64,000 bases of DNA from JASMHC01 sp964453855 (lineage in GTDB: Bacteria > Pseudomonadota > Alphaproteobacteria > Rhodobacterales > Rhodobacteraceae). The position numbers and the translations under genes are program-made. Shown here piece by piece: positions 55,987-64,000 of this stretch; the first letter of the stretch is position 1; each line of letters opens with the position of its first letter. The notes under the pieces are model-generated. The model ran no database searches and was not told the origin of the DNA. It worked only from the letters and a program-made list of their open reading frames with translations. The stretch is from positions 11,136 through 75,135 of the forward strand of contig CAYVRN010000004.1 of assembly GCA_964453855.1 (NCBI GenBank), in the 5' to 3' direction.

Positions 55987-57116
55987 CTATGCACTTCCTG
56001 CCAGACCCGCACCCTTCAGGCTGGCGTCAATCAAAACATCAGTCTTCTTACCGATGTAACTCAGGACTTTCGCCGTACCATTCACCAGTGCTTGACCAAT
56101 CCTTTTTAACGCCATTGGATCAGCCTCATCCTGATCCAGTTCTCTTTCGGCATCATTGAGATCGGCCCAAATGAATGTCATTGCAGACTTTGCATCCTCA
56201 TCTGTTTCAATCAACTCTGGCGGGTTATTGTGACCTCGATTTGGGAGAGTGCCGGATGCGGCGATAACCCGCGATGTTTCTTCTTTCAGACGTTCGACCG
56301 TGTCCAATAGATATTCGCGCTCGACTTGCTGGATGGCTCGGTTCACCTCCTCAGCCGGTCCGCCCCAATCAATATCCGCGTCTACAATCGCTTGCAGCAG
56401 GTCCCAGTCCTGCGGCTGACCGTTCAGAACCTTTTCGTACCAGTCGATCCAGAAGGACCATCGACCGTTAGTTTTTATTTCTCGCCAAACATTTTGAAAC
56501 GGTTGAGCGCCAACCCACAATTGCCTTTTCCAAGTCTCGATGCCGTCGAGAATTGCCTGGCAGTCAGATTGTATGGCTTTCCAAAAGAGCGTTCCACCGA
56601 CCGAGGTTTCTTCGTTCGTGTCGTCAACACTCAAGTACAAATTTTTTTCTGAATCTGCGACAAGTGATGGCGCAAGACCATTTACTTCGTGTTCTATTAA
56701 GACATCCGCTATGTGGGCGTCCGAGGCATTGGCAGAGAGAGTAACAATAGTTTCCCTGCTTTTGAGTGCCAATGCATTAGCCGCATGGGAAGCAGCAAAT
56801 GCGCTATATGCTTTTGCTATTGCCGCCGCAAAAGCCGCGTCATTAGCGGCGATATCAGCGACGCGCCTATTCTCATCGTTTGGTATTTGGCCGTAACCAT
56901 TGCAAACAACGCAGACCGCAAAACCGGCATCGCCGTCAAATCACGTTGCAGCTGCTCTTTTGATGAAAACCACTGCCATGCAATCGGCAAAACTCTAAGT
57001 GCCGCCCGCAACGCAATCGCCACTGCCGCATTCCGCCGCTCTTCCTCATCGTCAAAAAAGCCTCTTTGCCATTTTTGACGACTTTCGGGATCTTTGATAT
57101 CTGCAATCTCAACCAT
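55987..57116 (-). pseudogene. Alanine-rich uncharacterised protein, frameshifted
   Basis: Two frames belong to one gene: 57116-56817 (MVEIADIKDPESRQKWQRGF, ALRAALRVLPIAWQWFSS, RSALFAMVTAKYQ) and the frame through 56772 to 55987. The second frame is open upstream of 56772 and reads NDENRRVADIAANDAAFAAA, then IAKAYSAFAASHAANALALK. The switch lies near 56884, where one C added to ACCAAACG gives KYPNDENRR. The repaired product is ~376 residues: a short conserved head, an Ala-rich helical stretch, and a charged tail with GHNNPPEL. I recall similar Ala-rich proteins in Rhodobacteraceae, with no known function. It stands alone between the hisD run and the rhlE-type gene. Confidence 0.65.
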
Positions 57117-57462
57117 AAGTGGCAGTTTGGCGCGCGATGCATGGGGCGTCTATACAAGAATTCCCCGATGACGGTTATTTTCGTCGGCTGCCCCTTTGCG
57201 TCATAACACTTGACTTATCCCCCCGTTTCCCCCACATGCCCCCTAACGCCGCGCTGCCGCGTGAGCATGCTGTGCCCTGAGATATCGGGCCATCGGCGTT
57301 ACCAACCTCCGGTTCCCATTCACGCAGGGTTCTAGATGCGACGGTCAGTCGTGCGGGATGTGCCCGTGCGTTCGATGACCCGCAAACCCTCGTTTCAGCC
57401 GCGCATTCCGCGTGGCTGTATACCCGTTTGCCGGATGCTCTCCGGCTATAAGAAGGAACATT
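57117..57462 (+). promoter_or_regulatory. Leader and promoter region of the RhlE-type helicase gene
   Basis: About 345 bases without a gene. Just before the coding start a perfect hairpin GCCGGA-TGCTC-TCCGGC (57430-57446) sits six bases ahead of the AAGGA ribosome binding site, where it could influence ribosome access. The remainder is C-rich and holds no gene I can support. Long leaders are common for cold-induced DEAD-box genes, but no cold-shock element was recognised. Confidence 0.4.
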
Positions 57463-58728
57463 ATGTTCGATTTTGATATGCTCGGCCTAGCGCCGGCCCT
57501 GAATAACAACCTCAAGGCCCTTGGCTTTAAGGAACCCACCCCGATCCAGAACAAAGCAATCCCGCTGGCGATGGACGGGCACGACATTCTGGGTCTGGCC
57601 CAGACCGGCACCGGCAAGACGCTGGCCTTTGGCCTGCCGCTGATCAATCGGCTGCTGGATGCGCCCGGCAAGCCTGAACCAAAGACCTGCAAGGCGCTGA
57701 TCCTTGCCCCCACGCGCGAACTGGTGAACCAGATCGCCGAAAGTCTGAAAACCCTGACCGGCGGAACACCCGTACGTGTTGCGACCGTTGTGGGTGGCCA
57801 GTCGATCAACAAGCAGATCACGGTTTTGAACCGAGGTATCGACATTCTGGTCGCCACCCCCGGCCGCTTGATTGACCTGATGGAGCGCAAGGCGATCCGT
57901 CTGGATCAGGCCCGTTATCTGGTGCTGGACGAAGCCGACCAGATGCTGGACATGGGCTTTATCCACGCCCTGCGCCAGATTGCCCCCAAACTGGGCAGCC
58001 CGCGCCAGACCATGCTGTTTTCAGCCACCATGCCCAAGGACATGGAAGAGATCAGCAAGACCTATCTGACCAACCCCCAGCGGGTGCAGGTCTCGCCCCC
58101 CGGTAAGGCGGCAGACAAGATCACCCAGTCGGTGCATTTCATGGAGAAAAGCCGCAAGCTGTGGAAGCTGCGGGACATTCTGGACAAAAACCCCGGCGCT
58201 CTGACGCTGGTGTTTTCGCGCACCAAGCACGGGGCTGAAAAGCTGATGAAGGGTCTGGTGGCCGATGGCTACAACGCGGCCTCGATCCACGGGAATAAGT
58301 CTCAGGGTCAGCGCGACCGCGCCATTCAGGCGTTCCGCGATGGCGAGATCACTGTACTGGTGGCAACGGATGTCGCCGCCCGAGGCATCGACATTCCGGG
58401 CGTGGCTTTCGTGATCAACTTCGATCTGCCCAACGTGCCTGACAACTATGTTCACCGCATCGGTCGCACCGCCCGCGCAGGACGCGAAGGCGAGGCTATC
58501 GCCTTTTGTGCGGCGGACGAGGTTGATCTACTGACGGACATCGAAAAGGTCATGAAGATCAAGATCCCCGTCGCCAGCGGCACACGCCCCGAGCCGGAAA
58601 AACCAGCCAAGCCGCAAGGACGGCGTGGAGGACGCGGAAACGGCCCGCGCCGTGGCAATGGTAACGTCGAGGCGACAGCCAAGCCTAACGCCAACCGCAG
58701 GCGCCGGCGTCCGCGCAAGGCGGCGTAA
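57463..58728 (+). CDS. DEAD-box ATP-dependent RNA helicase (RhlE-type)
   Basis: 421 residues from ATG 57463, after AAGGA. All DEAD motifs are in order: GFKEPTPIQNKAIP (Q motif), LAQTGTGKT (I), APTRELVNQI (Ia), TPGRLIDL (Ib), VLDEADQMLDMGF (II), FSATMP (III), LVFSRTKHGAEKLMKGL (IV), VATDVAARGIDIPGVAFVIN (V), YVHRIGRTARAGREG (VI). A basic C-terminal tail rich in Arg, Gly and Asn is typical of RhlE. It remodels RNA structure in ribosome assembly or mRNA decay. A strong hairpin follows the stop. Confidence 0.95.
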   Translation: MFDFDMLGLAPALNNNLKALGFKEPTPIQNKAIPLAMDGHDILGLAQTGTGKTLAFGLPLINRLLDAPGKPEPKTCKALILAPTRELVNQIAESLKTLTGGTPVRVATVVGGQSINKQITVLNRGIDILVATPGRLIDLMERKAIRLDQARYLVLDEADQMLDMGFIHALRQIAPKLGSPRQTMLFSATMPKDMEEISKTYLTNPQRVQVSPPGKAADKITQSVHFMEKSRKLWKLRDILDKNPGALTLVFSRTKHGAEKLMKGLVADGYNAASIHGNKSQGQRDRAIQAFRDGEITVLVATDVAARGIDIPGVAFVINFDLPNVPDNYVHRIGRTARAGREGEAIAFCAADEVDLLTDIEKVMKIKIPVASGTRPEPEKPAKPQGRRGGRGNGPRRGNGNVEATAKPNANRRRRRPRKAA

Positions 58729-58744
58729 TTTATCGCCCGTCTTT

Positions 58745-58781
58745 CCCTTGCGGGCTGGCTTCGTAAGCAGCTCCGCAAGGG
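58745..58781 (+). terminator. Strong stem-loop after the RhlE-type gene
   Basis: CCCTTGCGG (58745-58753) pairs with CCGCAAGGG (58773-58781); inside, GCTT-CGT-AAGC forms the tip. There is no T run afterwards, so rho-independent function is uncertain; it may be a 3' stabilising structure. Confidence 0.55.
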
Positions 58782-58871
58782 GCGACCGCGCGGTGGGTCA
58801 AACTTGGTTTAACTTTTGCGCGGCACATTCTCACTCGTGCACAGATCGTGAAATCGGAGAGGTAGGCTAGC

Positions 58872-59115
58872 GTGAGCGAGGATGCCGAGACCTCCGGCCA
58901 GTTCCCAGAGGAGGGGCGTTTGCCGCCCTATGGCTCCAAACCCACGACCAAACGGCGGGCCCGCCACTTTATACGATCCCAGAAATCAGCGAATGATCCT
59001 GCCAGAGATGCTCTGTGCGGGGTGCATGCGCGTGGTGTTACTCAGTATGAGCCAAGAAGCCACTCGAAAAGCACGTAAATCAGGATATCGCCCATCACCA
59101 CCCAAAGCAGTTTGA
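58872..59115 (+). other. Possible small coding region, perhaps frameshifted
   Basis: The stretch from GTG 58872 (after GGAGAGG) has good coding bias for the first ~25 codons (MSEDAETSGQFPEEGRLPPY) and later becomes poor, while the frame 58882-59115 then shows a sensible text (YDPRNQRMILPEMLCAGCMR, ending RKSGYRP). A single base shift near 58950 would join them into a ~80-residue protein with a CAGC motif. I recognise no family, and it may be non-coding. The rest of 58782-59198 shows no gene. Confidence 0.3.
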
Positions 59116-59198
59116 ACTAGCGAAGCTCCTTTTTACGTTTCCAGTCGTGATAGGCGCTCAGATCGCATGTCATGGCCGCGAAGAGGTCACCTTGGACG

Positions 59199-60353
59199 TT
59201 AGTTCTTGTTTTTCTGCGTATTTGGCAGGGTTCCTAATGCCCCGCGCGCTTTGGGTTTGGGGGCTGGCCCCACATAGTCTCCGTCCAACCACTCGCCGTA
59301 TTTCTGGGTACCGTTGTCATAATACACCGTACCGATGCCAGTCATCGCACCGTCCAGAAAATCACCAACGTATCGCGTTCCCGACGGCCAGGTCATTTCA
59401 CCCTGACCAGTGCGTTTTCCGTCGACCCAGGTGCCTTCGTAACGCTCGCCACTGGGCCACGTCATAACGCCAAGGCCTTCGGAGATGTCGTTCACCCAGT
59501 CTCCGGCATATGTCGTGCCGTCTGACCATGTCATTTCGCCGTAGCCCGCTTTTTCACCGCCGGACCATCCGCCTTCGTAGCGTTTGCCCGAAGCCCAAAC
59601 CAAAGTGCCGCGCCCCTGTTGCAGCCCTTCGTACCATCCGCCGTTATAGACTGTACCGCCAGCCCAAGCCATGGTGCCTTTGCCGTGTTTCATGTCAAAC
59701 AACCAGTTGCCTTCGTAGCGGTCACCGTCGGCGTAAACGTAAACGCCAAAACCGCTTTTTTGACCATCTAGAAACGCGCCTTCATATTCCGATCCGTCCG
59801 GATAGGTCAGCTTGCCTTCACCCTCGCGCTGGCCCTCGCTGAACTCGCCTATGTAGGTGATCCCGGAAAGGAACTCGTATATCCAGGGCCCTTCCTGATC
59901 ACCATTTTGGGCCATATAGCCGCCCTCAAGCGGTTTTTGACGATCGCCGTTGGGGCAGGTGTACCAACCGCTGATCTCTTGTTTGGCGCATCGCTTGCCG
60001 TAAAACTCACCGTCAAAATAGTAGCCTTCGTACTTCCGGTTCTCGAATGAAAAACCACGCCACAGTGCATTGTTGTTCCAATACCCGATTTCAAGAATTT
60101 CCGTCGGGTTTTCACCACCTTCGCCGCTGACGCGTTCGTAAGCTTTAAAGCATTGATTGAACGGTTTTGCGGGGCCACAGACAGCACCGTCTGAAAAACT
60201 TTCCAGGTCCACCCGGTTTGATGCGATCATAGGCACTTGATCCAACAACGCGCGTGTTTCGTCGCTGAGGTCCAACTCAGCAATTGCAGGTGTGGTCATC
60301 AAAACGGCCGATAGCATACCGGCAATCATTTTTTGAAAGCTTGCATTCACCAT
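59199..60353 (-). CDS. Secreted MORN-repeat protein
   Basis: 384 residues. Signal peptide at residues 1-25 (MVNASFQKMIAGMLSAVLMT, TPAIA). After a ~150-residue head with several Cys come about eight to nine consecutive 23-residue MORN repeats, with recurring YEGxWxDGxxxGxG units such as YEGNWLFDMKHGKG, YEGTWVDGKRTGQG and YVGDFLDGAMTGIG. MORN repeats bind lipids or act as scaffolds; here the protein would be periplasmic or surface-exposed. The end is Lys- and Ala-rich. No partner genes are adjacent. Confidence 0.92.
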   Translation of the reverse strand: MVNASFQKMIAGMLSAVLMTTPAIAELDLSDETRALLDQVPMIASNRVDLESFSDGAVCGPAKPFNQCFKAYERVSGEGGENPTEILEIGYWNNNALWRGFSFENRKYEGYYFDGEFYGKRCAKQEISGWYTCPNGDRQKPLEGGYMAQNGDQEGPWIYEFLSGITYIGEFSEGQREGEGKLTYPDGSEYEGAFLDGQKSGFGVYVYADGDRYEGNWLFDMKHGKGTMAWAGGTVYNGGWYEGLQQGRGTLVWASGKRYEGGWSGGEKAGYGEMTWSDGTTYAGDWVNDISEGLGVMTWPSGERYEGTWVDGKRTGQGEMTWPSGTRYVGDFLDGAMTGIGTVYYDNGTQKYGEWLDGDYVGPAPKPKARGALGTLPNTQKNKN

Positions 60354-60429
60354 AGTCCGAACTCCCTACCGTCCTGTTTCAAAGGTATTCCCATTTTCGC
60401 AAAGCTCAAGATTTCAACTGAAACAGAAA

Positions 60430-62034
60430 TTAAACCCCGTCATCAAACGGATCGAAACTGTTCGCGGCAGACCGACGCCAGCGTTTAAGGTATCCGAACC
60501 GTTCATCATCTTCGCGCAGCAGGAAGCCTTCGGGCATGTACGGATACACCTCGTCTCCGGTGACCATATCGCGGTCTTTTTCGCGCATCAGCAGGTGGTG
60601 GGGGCGGAACCCTTCAGGATGCAGCAAGCCAGCGGCACCCGTCATATCCGCAAGCGCCTTTAACGTGTTGCGGTGGAAATTGGCAACGCGCTTCGCTTTG
60701 TCCGGCACGACGATGGCTCGTTGGCGCGACGGGTCCTGTGTGGCAACCCCCGTGGGACAGTGGTTCGTGTGGCAGGCCTGCGCCTGAATGCATCCGACCG
60801 AGAACATGAACCCCCGCGCCGAGTTGCACCAGTCGGCCCCCAACGCCAGTGTGCGGGCAATGTCAAAGGCGTGGATCAGCTTGCCAGACGCGCCGATCTT
60901 GATCCGCTCACGCAGACCCACACCGCGCAGCGTGTTGTGTACAAAGGTCAGACCTTCGACCAAAGGCATTCCCATGTGATTGGCAAATTCCATTGGTGCG
61001 GCACCAGTGCCGCCCTCTTTGCCGTCAACCACGATGAAATCGGGGGCAATGCCGGTTTCCAGCATGGCGCGCACGATGCACATAAACTCGCGCCGATGAC
61101 CAACACATAGCTTAAAACCAACGGGCTTACCCTTAGACAAGTCGCGCAAGCGGGCGATGAAATGCATCATCTCGATCGGGGTATCAAAGGCCGAGTGGGT
61201 TGCAGGCGAGTGGCAATCGACATCCATCGGAATGCCGCGTGCTTCGGCAATTTCCGGCGTGATTTTTGCTGCTGGCAGCAGTCCGCCCTGCCCCGGTTTC
61301 GCGCCCTGACTAAGCTTGATCTCAATCATCTTGACCTGATCCATGGCCGCGGTTTCGGAAAACTTGTCGGGATCGAAATTGCCCTCAAGATCACGGCACC
61401 CGAAGTATCCTGTACCGACCTCATAGATCAGATCACCGCCACCTTCCTTGTGATAACGGCTGACACCCCCTTCGCCGGTGTCATGGGCAAAGCCGCCCTG
61501 TTTCGCGCCGCGGTTCAGCGCCGAGATTGCATTGGCCGACAAAGCCCCAAAGCTCATGGCCGAGATGTTGTAGACCGAGGCGTCATAGGGCTGCGTACAC
61601 TCGGGTCCGCCAATGTGAACGCGGAAATCTGGGTTGTCGATTTTCTTCGGGCGTATCGAATGTGTCAGCCACTGGTAGCCACTTCCATAGACCTTCATCT
61701 TGGTGCCGAACGGGCGTTTGTCTTCGACCCCTTTTGAACGCTGATACACGATTGCGCGGTCATCGCGCGAAAACGGCACTTCTTCGTCATCGCCTTCGAT
61801 CAGGTACTGCCGGATTTCCGGACGGATCATTTCAAAGAGAAACCGAAAATGGGCCAAAATAGGATAGTTGCGCAGGATCGCGTGGCGGGTCTGGAACATA
61901 TCACGCAATCCCAGTGCGACGACTGCCGCCGAAATGAGTGCTGGCCAGAGTGGAAGAAATCCCAAGATAAATCCGAAAACGCAACCTGCCGTGGCAGCCA
62001 CGGCGATGTAAAACGGAATGTGGCGGATATTCAT
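60430..62034 (-). CDS. FMN-binding glutamate synthase family protein, membrane-anchored
   Basis: 534 residues. Two membrane helices lie at residues ~5-45, then the FMN-binding domain of glutamate synthase large subunits: AMSFGALSANAISALNRGAK, GEGGVSRYHKEGGGDLIYEV, IEIKLSQGAKPGQGGLLPAA and IVVDGKEGGTGAAP. The Cys cluster CIQAQACHTNHCPTGVA is the [3Fe-4S] site of the family. The amidotransferase and GXGXG domains are missing, so it is not a complete glutamate synthase. Its real substrate is not known. No other glt genes are adjacent. Confidence 0.93.
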   Translation of the reverse strand: MNIRHIPFYIAVAATAGCVFGFILGFLPLWPALISAAVVALGLRDMFQTRHAILRNYPILAHFRFLFEMIRPEIRQYLIEGDDEEVPFSRDDRAIVYQRSKGVEDKRPFGTKMKVYGSGYQWLTHSIRPKKIDNPDFRVHIGGPECTQPYDASVYNISAMSFGALSANAISALNRGAKQGGFAHDTGEGGVSRYHKEGGGDLIYEVGTGYFGCRDLEGNFDPDKFSETAAMDQVKMIEIKLSQGAKPGQGGLLPAAKITPEIAEARGIPMDVDCHSPATHSAFDTPIEMMHFIARLRDLSKGKPVGFKLCVGHRREFMCIVRAMLETGIAPDFIVVDGKEGGTGAAPMEFANHMGMPLVEGLTFVHNTLRGVGLRERIKIGASGKLIHAFDIARTLALGADWCNSARGFMFSVGCIQAQACHTNHCPTGVATQDPSRQRAIVVPDKAKRVANFHRNTLKALADMTGAAGLLHPEGFRPHHLLMREKDRDMVTGDEVYPYMPEGFLLREDDERFGYLKRWRRSAANSFDPFDDGV

Positions 62035-62307
62035 AACAACTAAGCTTCCTTGCTTTTAAGCGTTCCAAGCTGCCCTTTGGGCAATTTGCGCCATTCAATT
62101 GCGTTGACAGGCTCGGCAAAAAAGCCAAGCGCGTCAATCCGCCGCAGTATATTTTATCACTATTAATGAAAACGGCGTCGAGCTTAGGGAATTTACTTGG
62201 TTTTTGATTTTCTTTCCGAGTCACATTTTCGGTGACGGAATGCCAAGCCCGCCTTAGATAGAAGGCAGACACGGAACAAACAGTTCCTGAAATGAAAGGA
62301 TCCCAAA

Positions 62308-63282
62308 ATGGCCTATGCAATTTTTGCCCCGAAGCCCGGTGGCAGTGACGTGCTGGAAAAGCGCGAAATCGATATCCCCACGCCCGGCGCGGGCGAGGTT
62401 CTGGTGCGCCATACGGCCGTCGGGGTGAACTTTCTGGACATCTATTTTCGCACTGCCACCTACCCGTGGCCCGTGGAAAAGGATCTGGTGCTTGGCTCTG
62501 AAGGGGCTGGCGTGATTGAGGCACTGGGCGACGGCGTCGAAGGCTTCAAGGTTGGCGACCAGATCGCCTATACTGTCGCCAACGGAGCGTACGCCAGCCA
62601 CCGTCTGCTGCCCGCCTCGGCGGTTGTGCATCGGCCTGATACGGTCAGCGATGCCCAAGCTGCAGCAGCGATGTTGAAGGGTTTGACGGTTCATTACCTG
62701 ATCCACCACAGCTACGCGGTACAAGCTGGCGACACGGTGCTGGTGCACGCAGCCGCTGGTGGGGTTGGATTGATCGCAGGTCAGTGGCTAAAAGCCAAAG
62801 GCGTACGCGCCATCGGAACCGCAGGAAGCGACGAGAAATGTGCCTTGGCCAAACAGCACGGCTATGACGAGGTGATCAACTATTCCACTGAAGACTGGGT
62901 GGCTCGTGTCAAAGACCTGACCAATGGCGAAGGGGTTGCTGCCGTCTATGACGGTGTGGGTCACGACACCGTTCTGGGGTCACTGCAGTGCCTTAAACGG
63001 TTCGGCACTCTGGTCTGTTTCGGACAAGCCTCAGGCGCGCCAGATAATTTCCGTATTTCCCATCTGGCCATCGGCTCGCTGCGTGTGACACGCCCTACCT
63101 TGTTCCATCACACGGCATCGCGCCCTTGGCTTGAGCAGGCGTCCGCTGACCTGTTCGCGGCTATTGCTGACGGGTCCGTAAAGATCAACATCGGCGCCGA
63201 GCGCGCGCTATCAGACATCGCCGCTGTTCACGACGATCTGGAAGGCCGCAAGACGACCGGATCGACCGTTCTTATCCCATAA
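62308..63282 (+). CDS. NADPH:quinone oxidoreductase (zinc-independent MDR family)
   Basis: 324 residues. The medium-chain dehydrogenase/reductase fold begins with a GroES-like part (GEVLVRHTAVGVNFLDIYFR, the QOR motif with N-F-x-D) and continues with the NADPH-binding loop VHAAAGGVGLIAGQWLKAKG. Structural zinc Cys residues are missing, as usual for the QOR type. It reduces quinones or alkenals with NADPH and protects from redox stress. AAAGGA precedes ATG 62308; a terminator follows. Confidence 0.95.
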   Translation: MAYAIFAPKPGGSDVLEKREIDIPTPGAGEVLVRHTAVGVNFLDIYFRTATYPWPVEKDLVLGSEGAGVIEALGDGVEGFKVGDQIAYTVANGAYASHRLLPASAVVHRPDTVSDAQAAAAMLKGLTVHYLIHHSYAVQAGDTVLVHAAAGGVGLIAGQWLKAKGVRAIGTAGSDEKCALAKQHGYDEVINYSTEDWVARVKDLTNGEGVAAVYDGVGHDTVLGSLQCLKRFGTLVCFGQASGAPDNFRISHLAIGSLRVTRPTLFHHTASRPWLEQASADLFAAIADGSVKINIGAERALSDIAAVHDDLEGRKTTGSTVLIP

Positions 63283-63288
63283 AAATCA

Positions 63289-63321
63289 AGGAGCCCCGGA
63301 GGGCAATCCTCCGAGGCTCCT
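63289..63321 (+). terminator. Stem-loop terminator after the quinone oxidoreductase gene
   Basis: AGGAGCC-CCGGAGG pairs with CCTCCGA-GGCTCCT around a GCAAT loop (one mismatch). It begins seven bases past the stop codon. A CTCCCCC tail rather than a T run follows. Confidence 0.65.
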
Positions 63322-63591
63322 CTCCCCCACGCGGAAGTCCGAAAATATCGGACCTGCGTATACCGTATTGCGGGTTACTGGTTGCGACTACGACGACCAA
63401 CCAGCCGCTGTTAGGACCGCGTTCTATTTATTTTTCGATATGATAATTTTCACAGCAAGTACACAGCACCTTTAGGTCCAAGCCTGTCTCTTTTGAAGGT
63501 ATCCCCCATTCGGCTGCGCGTTGCATTTTAACTATTTCTACCCTAGCGTCGGTGCGATCGTTGGTTAGGTGACTAGATTGGCAGGGCAGAT
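63322..63591. other. Intergenic region with stem-loops, possible small RNA
   Basis: Two further inverted repeats lie after the terminator: GTCCGA-AAATA-TCGGAC (about 63336-63352) and CTGGTTG / CAACCAG around a 13-base loop (about 63378-63404). A T-rich stretch (ATTTATTTTTCG) follows at about 63425-63440. Together they could be a small RNA. The rest holds no gene with good support; a minus-strand frame at 63682-63428 ends in LKVLCTCCENYHIEK but is not recognised. Confidence 0.35.
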
Positions 63592-63951
63592 ATGATCCTT
63601 CGCTTTTTGTTACAGGCGCTATGTTTTGTGCTGTCTGTTGTGTGCGGGTCTTTTGCCGTTGCACAAACCTGTGACGCCCCACCCGTCTCGCAGCCTTCGA
63701 TGGCGATCAACCTAAGCGGCGTTCCTGATTGGAACACGGCGCATCCGTTTATCAATATCGCCAAAACAGCACGGCCTTGGCAGGGGCATTTGCCGGGCCA
63801 ATGGGCCGGTATCTCGAACGAAGAGTTGCGAGAGCGCGGGTTTGTAGATGGGGCCGGCTGGCCGCTGGCAATCCCGCCCGAGGCCAGTTTTCTAGCCACC
63901 TTACTTCTGACGGGTCAGAATCCAGACATGCGCTCGGTTCAGGGCATGTAA
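63592..63951 (+). CDS. Secreted protein of unknown function, possibly truncated
   Basis: 119 residues. Residues 1-24 form a signal peptide (MILRFLLQALCFVLSVVCGS, FAVA). The mature part reads NLSGVPDWNTAHPFINIAKT, GHLPGQWAGISNEELRERGF and GWPLAIPPEASF, a pattern I recall from the N-terminus of longer exported roseobacter proteins. It ends at TAA 63949-63951 after RSVQGM, where longer relatives would continue with a strand-rich domain, so the stop may be a frameshift just before the window edge. Function unknown. Confidence 0.6.
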   Translation: MILRFLLQALCFVLSVVCGSFAVAQTCDAPPVSQPSMAINLSGVPDWNTAHPFINIAKTARPWQGHLPGQWAGISNEELRERGFVDGAGWPLAIPPEASFLATLLLTGQNPDMRSVQGM

Positions 63952-64000
63952 GGTGCTGATACCGGCGGGACATCTCCGTTTCTGACTATAACTTTTCTCT

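Noticed and set aside
60000..60200. Cysteine-containing head of the MORN protein as a separate domain
   Set aside because: No known motif; it is continuous with the MORN repeats in one frame.
63428..63682. Minus-strand frame ending in LKVLCTCCENYHIEK, possibly an HNH-type or zinc protein
   Set aside because: It overlaps the signal-peptide gene start and the possible small RNA region, and no family could be recognised.

Overview
The window looks like chromosomal DNA of a Rhodobacterales (Roseobacter-group) alphaproteobacterium. Grounds: proton-translocating transhydrogenase PntAB, the aerobic cobaltochelatase pair CobS-CobT, the HisD / UPF0262 / low-Mr phosphatase neighbourhood, a SUV3-like helicase next to an S4-domain protein, FdxA and CarD, an RTX/Hint_2 protein and DUF3422, DUF2256, DUF427 and DUF4389 proteins. 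This assignment rests on family recognition; no search was run. No rRNA, tRNA, CRISPR array, IS element or prophage was recognised.

Layout. 1-5.5 kb: start of a DUF3422 gene, pntAB, and a tightly overlapping operon of a secreted metallo-beta-lactamase-fold protein, a secreted rhodanese and a membrane methyltransferase. 5.7-9.4 kb: a large RTX/Hint_2 protein interrupted by a one-base frameshift, then a class I glutamine-amidotransferase-type hydrolase. 9.4-18.5 kb: GlcG/HbpS-like protein, malate synthase G, DUF2256, aminopeptidase N, two uncharacterised proteins and gatB. 18.5-23.7 kb: two related membrane histidine kinases flank a 2-oxoglutarate/Fe(II)-type oxygenase; one kinase is truncated in its receiver domain and fused in frame to the back half of an MFS transporter. 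23.8-29.1 kb: BolA, a J-domain protein, an ECF sigma factor fused to a membrane anti-sigma region, cobS and cobT. 29.2-35.4 kb: aminopeptidase P, DUF427, an M20/M24 pair and a ClC channel. 35.5-43 kb: FAD-linked D-2-hydroxyacid dehydrogenase, a SIMPL protein, an 870-residue protein with secretion-apparatus-like ends, an Lrp regulator and a Kef-type antiporter. 42.9-50.5 kb: CarD, FdxA, S4 protein, helicase, SCP2 protein, alpha/beta hydrolase and oligoendopeptidase F. 50.9-55.8 kb: a run of co-directional genes from hisD to a DksA-type zinc finger. 56-64 kb: a frameshifted alanine-rich gene, a RhlE-type helicase, a MORN-repeat protein, an FMN glutamate-synthase-like protein, a quinone oxidoreductase and the start of a secreted protein at the edge.

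Most genes are housekeeping or conserved lineage genes packed with short gaps or 4-base stop/start overlaps. The items most worth attention are the sigma/anti-sigma fusion, the kinase-transporter chimera, the MBL-fold protein that lost its HxHxDH ligands inside a three-gene operon, several single-base frameshifts, and a repeated intergenic element (GC hairpin plus GAGTATTTTTGG-like core) found five times.
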